A stretch of DNA of 17,491 bases from an uncultured Lachnospiraceae bacterium (GCA_937950565.1 CALFCS010000071.1:1-17491); one strand, 5' to 3'. Counted from the stretch's first letter, positions 1 to 8,829 are shown. Numbers and translations are program-made. The notes: generated by a model not told the origin, from the sequence alone.

Positions 1-47
1 CGTTGGAGAAATCAATTAAATTTCCATAATGTACCTATAATTCAAGA
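1..47. other. Non-homologous sequence left of the helicase junction
   Basis: These bases do not fit the helicase reading frame that follows. In that frame they contain a TAA stop at 27-29, and the residues before it do not resemble the helicase family. Recognisable helicase protein (AIELAPEGTGY) starts at base 48. The stretch is AT-rich, and a frame beginning at base 1 stays open until a TGA at 124-126. It could be the end of an inserted element, a rearrangement scar or an assembly join. I see no group II intron domain V and no inverted-repeat end that I recognise in so short a piece. Confidence 0.4.
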
Positions 48-1817
48 GCGATTGAGCTGGCACCTGAGGGAACGGGCTATCGTGCAAAAACACGGTTCGC
101 CCGTTTTTATAATTTACCGGAGCTTATGAAGCTCTTTAAGGAATCAGCGGATATCCAGACAGCCGATATGCTCAGCCTTCCGGTGCCGGAGGCAGAATAC
201 ATCAATGAAGTGCTAAAACCGAGTGAGATACAAAAGGAAATGGTCAGCAGCTTCGCAGAGAGGGCGGAACGTGTCCGTGGAGGCGGCGTGGACGCAACCA
301 TAGACAATATGCTCAAGATCACCAACGATGGGCGTAAGTGTGCGTTAGACCAGCGGCTTATCAACGATATGCTGCCGGACGAGGAGGACAGCAAGGTAAA
401 CCGCTGTGTAAAAAATGCTTTTGCCATCTGGCAGGAGACGATGCCGGAAAAATCCACCCAGCTGATTTTCTGCGACCTTTCGACACCGAAAAATGATGGA
501 ACCTTTAACGTCTATGATGACCTTAGGGAAAAGCTGGTGGCAAAGGGGATTCCGATGGAAGAAATCGCATTTATCCACGACGCCTCAACGGAAGCAAAAA
601 AGGCAGACCTGTTTGCGAAAGTCCGTGCCGGGAAAGTCCGTATCTTACTGGGTTCCACACCAAAACTGGGTGCAGGCACCAATATCCAGGACAGGCTGAT
701 TGCGCTTCACCATCTGGACTGCCCGTGGAAGCCTTCCGATTTGGAACAGCAGGAGGGGCGTATCCTGCGTCAGGGTAACCAGAATGAAAAGGTGAAGATA
801 TTCCGGTATGTTACCGAAAATACGTTCGACAGCTACATGTGGCAGATTTTGGAAAATAAGCAGAAATTCATTTCGCAGATTATGACAAGCAAATCGCCGG
901 TCAGGTCCTGCGAGGATGTAGATGATACGGCACTGTCCTATGCGGAGATCAAAGCCCTGGCAACCGGCAACCCATATATTAAGGAAAAGATGGATCTGGA
1001 TATCCAAGTGAGCAAGCTAAAGCTGTTAAAAGCGAACCATACCAACCAGATTTACCGTCTGGAATCAGATATCGCAAAGTCTTACCCAATGCAGATTACC
1101 GCAACCAAGGAGCGGATTGCAGGGCTGGCTTCTGACCTGGAGGCGGCAAAACCGATTCTTTTAAAGGACAAGGAACAGTTCTCCATGCTGATCGGGGGAA
1201 AGACCTATACAGACCGGAAAGAAGCAGGGACGGCATTGATCGCTGCCTGCGCCGGACTAAAAGCGGTAAAAACGGAGGGTGTAATCGGGGATTACCAGGG
1301 ATTTTCATTAAATGCCAGTTTTGATAGTTTTAACGGGGTGTATAAGGTAACGCTAAAGCGCCAGTGCAGTTATACGATTGAGGTGGGGAAGGATGCCCTG
1401 GGCAATATTCAGCGTATCAACAATGCCCTTGCCGGCATTGAGAAAAAGCTGCCGCAGGCACAGCAGAAACTGGAAACCTTACAAGAGCAGCTTGCCACCG
1501 CACAGGTGGAGGTGAAGCGTCCCTTTGCGCAGGAGGTAGAGCTTGCAGAAAAGATGGAGCGGCTGGCAGAGTTAAACTCGCTGCTTAACATGGATGAAAA
1601 AGGCCATTCCGAGGCGTTGGGCATGGATGAGGAGCAGTCAGTAGCCGACCTCCCGAGAAAAAGCACAAATCTGGTGGGACGGATATCGGCAGCTTCCAGA
1701 ATTGCGGATGCGCCGCAGAAGCGTTCCGTGCTGTCAAAGCTGAAGGAAAAGCAGGGGCAGATCATTTCCGGACAGAGCCAACATATGCCTGTAAAGAAAA
1801 AAGAACAGGAACTATAA
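48..1817 (+). pseudogene. 5'-truncated SNF2-family helicase of a conjugative element (C-terminal part)
   Basis: This is the C-terminal part of the very large SNF2/DEAD-box helicase carried by Clostridia conjugative elements; from memory, full members exceed 2000 residues and add N-terminal methyltransferase and ATPase domains. The reading frame matches the family from base 48 (AIELAPEGTGY) but has a stop at 27-29, so the N-terminus and ATPase lobe 1 are lost. The first ATG at 126 could yield 563 residues; its ribosome site (ggag, 3 bases away) is poor. Counting from that ATG, helicase lobe 2 is present: motif V GSTPKLGAGTNIQDRL at 176-191 and motif VI EGRILRQGN at 210-218, with arginines 212 and 215. 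A helical coiled-coil-like region (about 290-500) follows, then the tail RSVLSKLKEKQ and the terminus KKKEQEL. Without Walker A/B it cannot hydrolyse ATP alone. It could still be intact upstream if the junction is an assembly error. Confidence 0.8.
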
Positions 1818-1821
1818 AATA

Positions 1822-1863
1822 AAAAATCCCGTCACGGCTTAACAGGCTGCTGGCGGGATTTTT
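1822..1863. terminator. Rho-independent terminator, probably bidirectional
   Basis: A perfect 10-bp stem is formed by aaaaatcccg (1822-1831) and cgggattttt (1854-1863). The run of As on one side and Ts on the other makes it usable in both directions. It lies 5 bases after the helicase stop and just before the ribosome site (aaggaggg, 1866-1873) of the methyltransferase gene. It could attenuate read-through into the next operon, since I see no clear promoter between the two genes. Confidence 0.75.
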
Positions 1864-1882
1864 GAAAGGAGGGAAGCCATTT

Positions 1883-2455
1883 ATGGCTCAAATGCGATGC
1901 CATTTTCAGAAAAATGATGAATACCTGACCCCGGCATATGCGGTGTATCCCATTATAAAGCGGATAAAGGCAGGATCGGCTGTATGGTGTCCGTTTGATA
2001 TGGCAGACAGCCCGTTTGTGAGAATCCTGACGGAATATGGATTTTCCGTGACTTATGGGCATATCCGGACAGGCCAGGATTTTTTTACTGTTCCTGTGCC
2101 GGACTGTGATTACATTATCAGCAATCCGCCGTACAGTTTGAAAGGCAAGATACTAAAGCGGCTGTATGAGATCGGAAAGCCATTTGCAATGCTGATCAAT
2201 TTCCAGGGAATCTTTGACCACAAAGAAAGGTTTCAGATGTTTAAAGAAAACAGGGTGGAAATGTTGTGGCTTAGTCCGAGGGTGAATTACATCAGGGAGA
2301 ATGGGGAGCGGGCGGTCAGGGCACCGTTTCAAAGCGGTTATCTCTGCAGTGGAATATGCGACAAGCAGCTGGAATTTGAATATCTGGATATGGGAACTGA
2401 AAAAATCGTGAAAGGAAATCGTCTAAGTGGAGGAAAGGAACGGAAGGATGCTTGA
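1883..2455 (+). CDS. N6-adenine methyltransferase-like protein (NPPY motif)
   Basis: This 190-residue protein has the catalytic NPPY motif of N6-adenine methyltransferases at residues 81-84 (DYIISNPPYS) and an upstream WCPFD segment (35-39), which probably stands for the S-adenosylmethionine-binding motif I. The family is common in Clostridia elements and phages, where it is often labelled DNA or tRNA adenine-N6 methyltransferase. In an element, methylation of its own DNA to evade restriction is the likely role, but the substrate cannot be read from sequence. No target-recognition domain is visible, so it may be a minimal enzyme. I chose ATG 1883, about ten bases after aaggaggg, over the in-frame TTG at 1862, which lies inside the terminator. 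It is the first gene of the operon and overlaps the next gene by 8 bases. Confidence 0.75.
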   Translation: MAQMRCHFQKNDEYLTPAYAVYPIIKRIKAGSAVWCPFDMADSPFVRILTEYGFSVTYGHIRTGQDFFTVPVPDCDYIISNPPYSLKGKILKRLYEIGKPFAMLINFQGIFDHKERFQMFKENRVEMLWLSPRVNYIRENGERAVRAPFQSGYLCSGICDKQLEFEYLDMGTEKIVKGNRLSGGKERKDA

Positions 2456-2924
2456 ACTGACACCAGTTACCTTAAAAGAGGCAAATGGGTTTGTGCAGAA
2501 GTACCACAGGCACCATAAACCGTCAGCAGGACACAAATTTTCCATCGGTGTGAAAAAGGATGGAAAGCTGGCGGGCGTGGTAATCTGCGGCAGACCGGTC
2601 AGCAGGCATTATGATGATGGTTATACATTAGAAATCAACCGGCTGTGTACGGATGGGACGAAGAATGTATGCAGCATTTTATATGGTGCCGCCTGCCGTG
2701 CGGCAAAAGCGATGGGGTATCGAAAAGTGATTACTTATATCCTGCAAAGTGAACCGGGGACTTCCTTAAAGGCTTCCGGTTTTTATTGTGAGGGCATTGC
2801 GGGAGGTCTTACATGGAATGGAGAACGCAGGCCGAAGCAGGAGAACCAGTATCCCCATGAAATGAAAACAAGATGGGTCAGAATGATAAAGGAGGGACAG
2901 CGTTATGGCATCCAAACAGGATAA
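2448..2924 (+). CDS. XF1762-family, GNAT-like protein
   Basis: This 158-residue protein resembles the XF1762 family, small GNAT-fold-like proteins of phages and conjugative elements whose biochemical role is not known to me. Visible family features are FVQKYHRHHKPSAGHKFSIG near the N-terminus, GVVICGRPVSRHYDDGYTLEI in the middle, and the element YGAACRAAKAMGYRKVITYI, which resembles a GNAT acetyl-CoA-binding helix and strand. It is followed by SEPGTSLKASGF. ATG 2448 is preferred because ggaggaaagg (2429-2438) precedes it by nine bases; an in-frame GTG at 2427 would overlap that site. It overlaps the methyltransferase by 8 bases and the ArdC fusion by 20 bases, so translational coupling is likely. 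An acetyltransferase reaction is possible but unproven. Confidence 0.75.
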   Translation: MLELTPVTLKEANGFVQKYHRHHKPSAGHKFSIGVKKDGKLAGVVICGRPVSRHYDDGYTLEINRLCTDGTKNVCSILYGAACRAAKAMGYRKVITYILQSEPGTSLKASGFYCEGIAGGLTWNGERRPKQENQYPHEMKTRWVRMIKEGQRYGIQTG

Positions 2925-5900
2925 GCAGTTACAGGAGATCACCAAAAAGCTGGAAGAAGGCGTAAAGGATATGCTTACTTCCGAGAATTATACGGAATAT
3001 TTAAAGGTCATGTCCCAGTTCCATGATTACAGCTTTAATAATACCATGCTGATTGCCATGCAGAAGCCGGAGGCAACACTGGTGGCTGGCTATCAGGCAT
3101 GGCAGAAAAAGTTTGAGCGCCATGTGAAAAAAGGGGAAAAGGGGATTCAGATCATTGCGCCGGCTCCGATCCGGGAAAAGGAAGAAGTGGAGAAGATTGA
3201 CCCGGTTACCAATGAACCGGTGCTGAAAGAGAACGGACAGCCGGAAACGGAAATCATTACGCATGTGATACCGAGGTTCCGTGTGGCTACCGTGTTTGAC
3301 ATGTCCCAGACAGATGGAAAGCCATTGCCGGAATTTGCAGTAGAAGATCTGACTGCCAGCGTGGAGAACTATGAAGCATTTATGAAAGCGATTACCGATG
3401 TTTCCCCTGTGCCTATCCGTTTTGATGAGATTGAGGGAGAAGCGCATGGTTATTATCACCTGGTAGATAAGGAGATCGTCATTCAGGAAGGAATGAGCGA
3501 AGGCCAGACGATGAAAACAGCGATTCACGAAGTCAGCCATGCGAAGCTCCATGACAGGGAGATCATGGAGAAACTGGGAGTCCAGAAGGATAAGCTGACC
3601 AGGGAGGTGGAAGCGGAAAGCATTGCTTACTGTGTATGCCAGTATTTTGGGCTGGATACTTCTGAATATTCCTTCCCTTATATCGGAAGCTGGAGCAGCG
3701 GAAAGGATATGAAGGAACTTCGTGCTTCCATGGATACAATCCGGAAAACGGCTGGTGAGTTTATCGACAGCATGACGGAAGTGCTGCAGCAGCTTATGAG
3801 GGAGCAACAGGAAAAGGAGCATCCGGAGCAGGCGGAAGAATACCAGCAGGCAGAGTTTTATGATGTGCCGGCATTGTTTTCAAATGGCCGTGTAGACAGG
3901 GAGTCTCTGCCAGAAGGAATCTTCTGCTATGAACTGCGGGGAGCAGACTATGATCCCGGCCATCCCCTTACCGTGGAAGAACATGTAATAGTCAACCATG
4001 CCGCTACCATCCTGACGGCAGTTCCGGTCACGATACCGGAGCAGAAGTCTCTCCGGCTTGGAGATGGACTGAATTTTACCGGAGGGGAGCAGACCATACC
4101 GGAGTATTTGCAGGAGATGGCAGAAAGGAGCATGGAAGCGGACAAAGGAATTGTGGAAAGCGCTATCGGGCGGAACAATGAAAACCTCTATCTTTCCGGG
4201 ACGGAAGAACGTTATGCGATTTACCAGATCAAAGATAATTCCGAAGAACGGGGATACCGGTTTATGGGACTGGATTTTGTAACTTCCCATGGTATGGCGG
4301 TGGATGCGGCAGATTATGCTTTTATTTACGGCGGGCATTTATCGGGAGAGGAAACCTTAGACAGCCTGTATGAAAAATTCAATCTTAACCATCCGGCTGG
4401 GTATGAGGGTCATTCTCTTTCCGTGAGTGATGTGGTTGTCATGCAGAGGGACGGGCAGACGAAGGCATACTATGTAGACAGTTTTGGGTTTAAAGAGTTG
4501 CCTGATTTTGTCCGGCAGCGCCTGCATGAAGCGGAAATGAACCGCAAAAGAGAAGATGGTGCTGTCACGCTGGATACTTCGGGAATTGAGATCGAGCAGC
4601 ATGAAGGGCTGTGGCATACGGCAGACAAGCGTGAGATTGCGGATGAAATCTTTTACCTTATGGAGCATAACGAATATGGGGATTCTGTTGCAGCCGTCAT
4701 CGTTAATGCAGATGGGGAACTGGTAGCGCAGGAACTGGAAAACGGGTTCGACCGTGGAGCAATGGAGGCCATCCGCGAATATCTTGCCGGAAAGGGGATT
4801 GCATGGGAGCCGGAGGCAGAAGAAACGGTAGAGATTCCGGCGCAAAAGCAGTATTCGCCTGTCTACCGCTATACCCTTTCCTATGCAACGGAGCATGGTG
4901 CCGCTGATGAATACCTTGATTCCAGAAAGCTGAATATTGACTGTAAAAGGGCAGTAGAGGAAGCAATCCGCAGCCATTTTGACGGGATGCATCTTGCCCA
5001 TGACGCAGTAGATGGTGTGCTGGAAGAATACGGCACGGAAAGGCTTTCGTTTGTCCTTGCCTGCACAGTGCAGTATAAGGAAACCGATGGGCGGTTTTCC
5101 AGGGATACAAGGGCATGGGCAGAAAGTATCCCAATACCGGAGAATATGGGCAGGGGCATCGACCTGAATTATGATTACGTGGTGGAGAGCCACCCGGCAG
5201 TGCTGGACGGTTTTATCGGACTTGCGAGGGAGAAATTTGCAGAACTGGAGAAGGAAATGGAGGAGCCGTTCATTTCACAGTATTATGTAGTGAATGACGC
5301 CTATGGGGTAAATGCAGAGAGGGAATATCAGTATTTCCCTGATCTGGATTCTGCCCTCACAGCCTATGCCATGCTCCCTAACCATCTGGAAAAGGAGATC
5401 GGTATGGAAAGCACGGAGCAGCCGCCTACCCGTATGAGCCTGATTAAGTGCAGGAATGGACTGGAAGCATTGGAAGATATTGAAGGGGCTTCATTGAGTG
5501 GGAAGTGGGTAAATCCTGAGAGCCGGGAAGCATTGCGGACGGCGGAAATGTATCTGGATAACCATGACACGGAGATTGCCTACCGTCTGGAATCAGCAGG
5601 AAAGTATTTTGCCATCCAGACGGTATCGGATGGTTATGATTACACGTTCTATGACAATCAATTCCGTGAGCTGGACGGCGGTGTGTATGACAATCCGGAT
5701 GTAACGCTGGCAGAAGCGATGGAGGATATTCTTGGAGACGAAGGGCTGTCTGTGGCAGACTGCAAAGTGATGGATTTTGAAGAACTGCAGGAGAAAGCCA
5801 ATGAAGCAGAGCAGGAGAAGAACAGGAAGTCTCTGACGGCAGAATCTGTGACAGACCTGAAAGGAAAGAGCCATGAATACCATGCGGGAGACAGGGAAGC

Positions 5901-7647
5901 CGTCTATGAATTTGACTGCCTGGTGGATGGACGGCCCGCCGTGCTGACATACACAACCGGGCAGAGGGAGCATTTTTACAGCCCGCTGTATGACCGGGGT
6001 GAGATTGAGGATGTATTTTCCATCCATACAGACGGTGAAGATATTTGGGACAGGATGCCGCAATCAGAGCTTGAAAAACTGGAAAGGCTTCTGGCAGGCG
6101 AAGCGGAAGCGTTCCCCATTGAAGAACGGATTGCGGAGGCAGGTTCTATCCATGACCTAAAAGAGATTGATTATTACATGATGGATATGGAAAGAACGGT
6201 AATGACGGAGGTGCAGCGAAAAAGAATCTGGGACGGGCTTGACCGTAAAGGAACCGCCATTTTGCAGAAGGCAATCGACAATGCCGGAAGCGGGGAAGGA
6301 TTGCAGAGTGTCCGCGAATTGCTTACGGAGGCACAGGGGATTTTGTATGAGGAACAATATGCGAACCTGAACGAAGCTGTACGGAAAAGAAAAACAGAAC
6401 TGGCTGCAGCAAAAGCGATGCCCCTTACTTCTGATATGACAGAACCGGAAAAATCCTTAAATGGCCAGAGCTGTGCGGAGATTGAAGAAACGGTGCTATG
6501 TTACGCACAGGCGCAGATTGACGGGATGGGGCTGACGGATGAAGTGAAGCTGCTCGGTGCCCGTGTCTATGGCAGCCGGACAAGGGAAGGGCTGTATCAG
6601 GAGGGTTCCGATGTGGATGTGGTGGTTTCTTATACCGGAAATATCCGTGAGGATGATTTTTTCAGTATGCTGCATGAGGATGGCATGGAGATCGCTGGTC
6701 TGCCGGTTGACATCAACCCAATATCTACGGAGATAACAGGATCACTGGAAGCGTATATGGAACAGGCGGAGCAGTATTTGGATAACAAAGAAGTAGAAAA
6801 GCTGGCGGCTGATATTGATACTTTTGCATATGACAATGATTTCTATGAGTATCAGGATCAGGTGGAAGATCGTGAGCAGCAGTTACAGGAATTGAAACAA
6901 GACCTTATGGATGGAAAAACAGAACCTATCAAATCCTGGCTGCAGGTGTTTGTTGACGAAGGGGAACCGGAAGAAACGGTATCCGAGGCACAACAGCTGA
7001 TTGACAGGATTTATCAGGCGGAGGACAAAAATCTTTTCCATCAGATAGAGCAGGTGGAGCCGAGCATCAGCTTTTATGTTGCGGAGTGCATGGAATATCC
7101 GGTCATGGGAGAGTACCATGAAAACCTGACGCTGCAGGAAGCATACGAGTTATATCAAAAGATTCCGCCAGAGCGTATCAATGGAGTGAAAGGAATTGGT
7201 TTCCGTCTGGAGGATGGCAGTATTTACGATGGCCTGTTTGAATTGATGTCGGGAGATACGGTAATCAAAGACGTTATCAATGAGATTTCACATTATAAGG
7301 AAAGTCCATTGGTGCAAAAGGCAATAGCTGACATGGAAAAGATTCTATCTGAAAATCGGGAGAGGGAAGTGGCTCCGGGAGCAGAGAAACAGCAGATTGA
7401 ACAGCCAAAGAAGCCGTCTGCAGCAAAGGATAAGGCAGGCATGGAGACCGCAGGAGAAGTGGATTTAAAGCCGGAAAAAGTGACTGAAAAGGCACTGGAA
7501 ACGCACAGCAACGTACCGGAGGGGACTGGACGGAAACAGTCTGTTCTGAAAGCCCTGCGGGAGCGGCAGACAAAATTGAAGTCACAGGAGCAAAAGGGGA
7601 CAGAGCAGAAATCGCAGGAACGTAAGAAAGGGGAACAGGAATTATGA
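2905..7647 (+). CDS. Giant ArdC-metallopeptidase-YodL-nucleotidyltransferase polyvalent protein
   Basis: This is a 1580-residue multidomain protein. Residues 1-150 match ArdC N-terminal domains (YSFNNTMLIAMQ, GYQAWQKKFERHVKKGEKG), single-stranded-DNA-binding antirestriction proteins that in plasmid pSa are carried into the recipient. A zincin-type peptidase follows: HEVSH at 208-212, with E238 in EVEAES as the likely third ligand. Then come a YodL domain (about 437-502), a DUF4316-like unit (HSLSVSDVVV, 503-545), a further unit to about 640, and a DUF3849-like region (653-780). A nucleotidyltransferase site lies at 1223-1272 (GSRTREG, SDVDVVV, VDINP). Then comes a polyvalent-protein-associated domain (YQKIPPERINGVKGIG). 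The tail has RKQSVLKALRERQ and ends GEQEL. The start ATG has the strong site aaaggaggg. It overlaps the next gene by ATGA. The likely role is protecting and handling incoming DNA; the C-terminal modules are unassigned. Confidence 0.85.
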   Translation: MASKQDKQLQEITKKLEEGVKDMLTSENYTEYLKVMSQFHDYSFNNTMLIAMQKPEATLVAGYQAWQKKFERHVKKGEKGIQIIAPAPIREKEEVEKIDPVTNEPVLKENGQPETEIITHVIPRFRVATVFDMSQTDGKPLPEFAVEDLTASVENYEAFMKAITDVSPVPIRFDEIEGEAHGYYHLVDKEIVIQEGMSEGQTMKTAIHEVSHAKLHDREIMEKLGVQKDKLTREVEAESIAYCVCQYFGLDTSEYSFPYIGSWSSGKDMKELRASMDTIRKTAGEFIDSMTEVLQQLMREQQEKEHPEQAEEYQQAEFYDVPALFSNGRVDRESLPEGIFCYELRGADYDPGHPLTVEEHVIVNHAATILTAVPVTIPEQKSLRLGDGLNFTGGEQTIPEYLQEMAERSMEADKGIVESAIGRNNENLYLSGTEERYAIYQIKDNSEERGYRFMGLDFVTSHGMAVDAADYAFIYGGHLSGEETLDSLYEKFNLNHPAGYEGHSLSVSDVVVMQRDGQTKAYYVDSFGFKELPDFVRQRLHEAEMNRKREDGAVTLDTSGIEIEQHEGLWHTADKREIADEIFYLMEHNEYGDSVAAVIVNADGELVAQELENGFDRGAMEAIREYLAGKGIAWEPEAEETVEIPAQKQYSPVYRYTLSYATEHGAADEYLDSRKLNIDCKRAVEEAIRSHFDGMHLAHDAVDGVLEEYGTERLSFVLACTVQYKETDGRFSRDTRAWAESIPIPENMGRGIDLNYDYVVESHPAVLDGFIGLAREKFAELEKEMEEPFISQYYVVNDAYGVNAEREYQYFPDLDSALTAYAMLPNHLEKEIGMESTEQPPTRMSLIKCRNGLEALEDIEGASLSGKWVNPESREALRTAEMYLDNHDTEIAYRLESAGKYFAIQTVSDGYDYTFYDNQFRELDGGVYDNPDVTLAEAMEDILGDEGLSVADCKVMDFEELQEKANEAEQEKNRKSLTAESVTDLKGKSHEYHAGDREAVYEFDCLVDGRPAVLTYTTGQREHFYSPLYDRGEIEDVFSIHTDGEDIWDRMPQSELEKLERLLAGEAEAFPIEERIAEAGSIHDLKEIDYYMMDMERTVMTEVQRKRIWDGLDRKGTAILQKAIDNAGSGEGLQSVRELLTEAQGILYEEQYANLNEAVRKRKTELAAAKAMPLTSDMTEPEKSLNGQSCAEIEETVLCYAQAQIDGMGLTDEVKLLGARVYGSRTREGLYQEGSDVDVVVSYTGNIREDDFFSMLHEDGMEIAGLPVDINPISTEITGSLEAYMEQAEQYLDNKEVEKLAADIDTFAYDNDFYEYQDQVEDREQQLQELKQDLMDGKTEPIKSWLQVFVDEGEPEETVSEAQQLIDRIYQAEDKNLFHQIEQVEPSISFYVAECMEYPVMGEYHENLTLQEAYELYQKIPPERINGVKGIGFRLEDGSIYDGLFELMSGDTVIKDVINEISHYKESPLVQKAIADMEKILSENREREVAPGAEKQQIEQPKKPSAAKDKAGMETAGEVDLKPEKVTEKALETHSNVPEGTGRKQSVLKALRERQTKLKSQEQKGTEQKSQERKKGEQEL

Positions 7648-7877
7648 GAAAAGTATCTTTTGAGCAGGACGAGATGTTAGTCATGGCGATGTTTGATGCC
7701 GGGAACCGCAGGCATACCTTAGAGAGACTGGAGGAGGTGATCCCATATGTCCGGGATGATGAGGAAGTGCTGCCGCTGGTGATAAATACCATGGAAAAAA
7801 TGAAGCGGCTTTCCGATGCGGAATTTCATAAGCTGGATTTGGAGCCGTATAAGCAGGAACCGGAGGACGGGGAATGA
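7644..7877 (+). CDS. Small transposon-transfer-assisting-type protein (77 aa)
   Basis: This 77-residue acidic, mostly helical protein starts MRKVSFEQDEMLVMAMFDAG and contains PYVRDDEEVLPLVINTMEKM and then DAEFHKLDLEPY. The pattern of an F-x-x-(E/Q)-(D/E)-E start, a central run of alternating acidic and hydrophobic residues and a terminal DxxFxxLxLxPY resembles small proteins annotated as transposon-transfer assisting in Clostridia elements; this assignment is from memory. Those proteins have no known mechanism. It overlaps both neighbours by 4 bases (ATGA), so it is made with the ArdC fusion and the YodL protein and is probably dosed with them. No DNA-binding motif or membrane segment is visible. 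Confidence 0.7.
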   Translation: MRKVSFEQDEMLVMAMFDAGNRRHTLERLEEVIPYVRDDEEVLPLVINTMEKMKRLSDAEFHKLDLEPYKQEPEDGE

Positions 7878-8722
7878 AGCTGAACCAGTTTGCCGTCTAT
7901 CAGCTGAAAAGGAGTGCGGAGACAAGGAAGCTTTGTTTCCGCACTTACCAAAACCTGATGGATGAGAAGATAGCGGTCAGGGCAGAAAATTATGACCAGG
8001 TGTATTTAGCGGCGGCGCTTCCGGGCGACAGTGCCGAGAAGATATGGCAAAGATTGCGGGATAAGCCGCCAAAAACATTTAAGGGATACCATTCCATAAG
8101 CGTGAGCGATGTGCTGGTCTATAATAAGGAAGGGGTCGTTACTTCTTATTATATGGATAAAGAAAAGCTCATTGTTCTTGCCGGTTTCATCCGGCTCAAT
8201 TCTTCCAGTGCGTTGATTTCCATGGAGACAGACGACTTTAAAATTGAGGGGACAAAGGGAAACTGGATTGCTGCGGATGAAACCATTGTTGACGGAAAGC
8301 AGTTCTTCCTTTTACAGAATGATATTTATAAAAATGATGTTCCCTATGTGGTCGTATCAGAGGACGGCAAGGTAGTCACGGATGAGAGCAGGGGCTTTGA
8401 TGAAACCACCCTCCAGAAAATCCGGGATTTCATGTGTCCGCCGGAAAAACCGGTGCCGGCTCCTGAGAAACCGCAGATGGAGCAATGGCAGAAATATTAT
8501 GAGAACGGCGAGTATCTACGCAGTGCGGAAATGACAGAAGAACAGAACTACAACATGATCGACGGAAGGCTTAACAATATTTCCGGGAAGAAACAGGCAA
8601 AGCAGAAGGAGAGGACTTCTGTTCTGGAGAAGCTGCACCGTAAACAGAAGGAGATTGTAATCCGGAGCGGGAAGCAGCCGGAGCAGGCCATAGGCGCAGA
8701 TATGGAGCGTAACCGGAAATAA
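7874..8722 (+). CDS. YodL/DUF4316-domain protein
   Basis: This 282-residue protein has a YodL-like N-terminus (FAVYQLKRSAETRKLCFRTY), a DUF4316-like segment (GYHSISVSDVLVYNKEGVV, then SYYMDKEKLI) and a third unit (DFKIEGTKGNWIAADETIVDG, ending in a DESRGFDETTLQKIRDF helix). The same three units occur in the same order in residues 437-640 of the ArdC fusion upstream, so the two are paralogous. A proline-rich linker (PPEKPVPAPEKPQ) leads to a basic coiled-coil-like tail with RTSVLEKLHRKQKEI, a motif shared with two other proteins here. The biochemical role of YodL domains is unknown to me. The start ATG overlaps the previous stop (ATGA). It is the last gene of the operon, and a terminator follows 10 bases later. 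Confidence 0.8.
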   Translation: MKLNQFAVYQLKRSAETRKLCFRTYQNLMDEKIAVRAENYDQVYLAAALPGDSAEKIWQRLRDKPPKTFKGYHSISVSDVLVYNKEGVVTSYYMDKEKLIVLAGFIRLNSSSALISMETDDFKIEGTKGNWIAADETIVDGKQFFLLQNDIYKNDVPYVVVSEDGKVVTDESRGFDETTLQKIRDFMCPPEKPVPAPEKPQMEQWQKYYENGEYLRSAEMTEEQNYNMIDGRLNNISGKKQAKQKERTSVLEKLHRKQKEIVIRSGKQPEQAIGADMERNRK

Positions 8723-8732
8723 TTACAGGAGG

Positions 8733-8770
8733 GATGCCAGCGATCAAAAAACTGGTATCTCTCTTTTTGT
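8733..8770 (+). terminator. Terminator of the left operon
   Basis: An 8-bp stem (gatgccag, 8733-8740, with ctggtatc, 8752-8759, one G-U pair) with an 11-base loop is followed by a pyrimidine tract with ctctttttg. It starts 10 bases after the stop of the YodL gene. The stem is moderate, so some read-through into the next gene is possible. Confidence 0.55.
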
Positions 8771-8794
8771 GTTTCTTTTTCCATCCCCATGATT

Positions 8795-8800
8795 TATAAT
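8795..8800 (+). promoter_or_regulatory. Possible -10 box for the 142-aa gene
   Basis: A perfect TATAAT lies 30 bases before the ATG at 8830. No good -35 box sits 16-18 bases upstream, where the sequence is a pyrimidine tract (tttctttt). It follows the operon terminator, which makes a separate transcription start here reasonable, but this remains a weak call. Confidence 0.4.
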
Positions 8801-8829
8801 AGGCATATATGAACCAGAGGAGAACGGAA

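Noticed and set aside
1..47. Group II intron 3' end as the cause of helicase interruption
   Set aside because: Such introns do insert in these genes, but no domain V hairpin is present in the 47 bases available, so it cannot be supported.
4357..5193. Long antisense open frames opposite the 1580-aa gene (also 3001-3822 and 5444-6063)
   Set aside because: They lie fully inside a well-supported gene, lack ribosome sites, and their translations are rich in Cys, His, Ser and Pro like typical shadow frames.
8734..8799. 21-residue hydrophobic open frame (MPAIKKLVSLFLCFFF...) right after the YodL gene
   Set aside because: Its aggagg is only one base from the ATG, and the frame runs through the terminator hairpin and T tract, which explains the Phe/Leu content.
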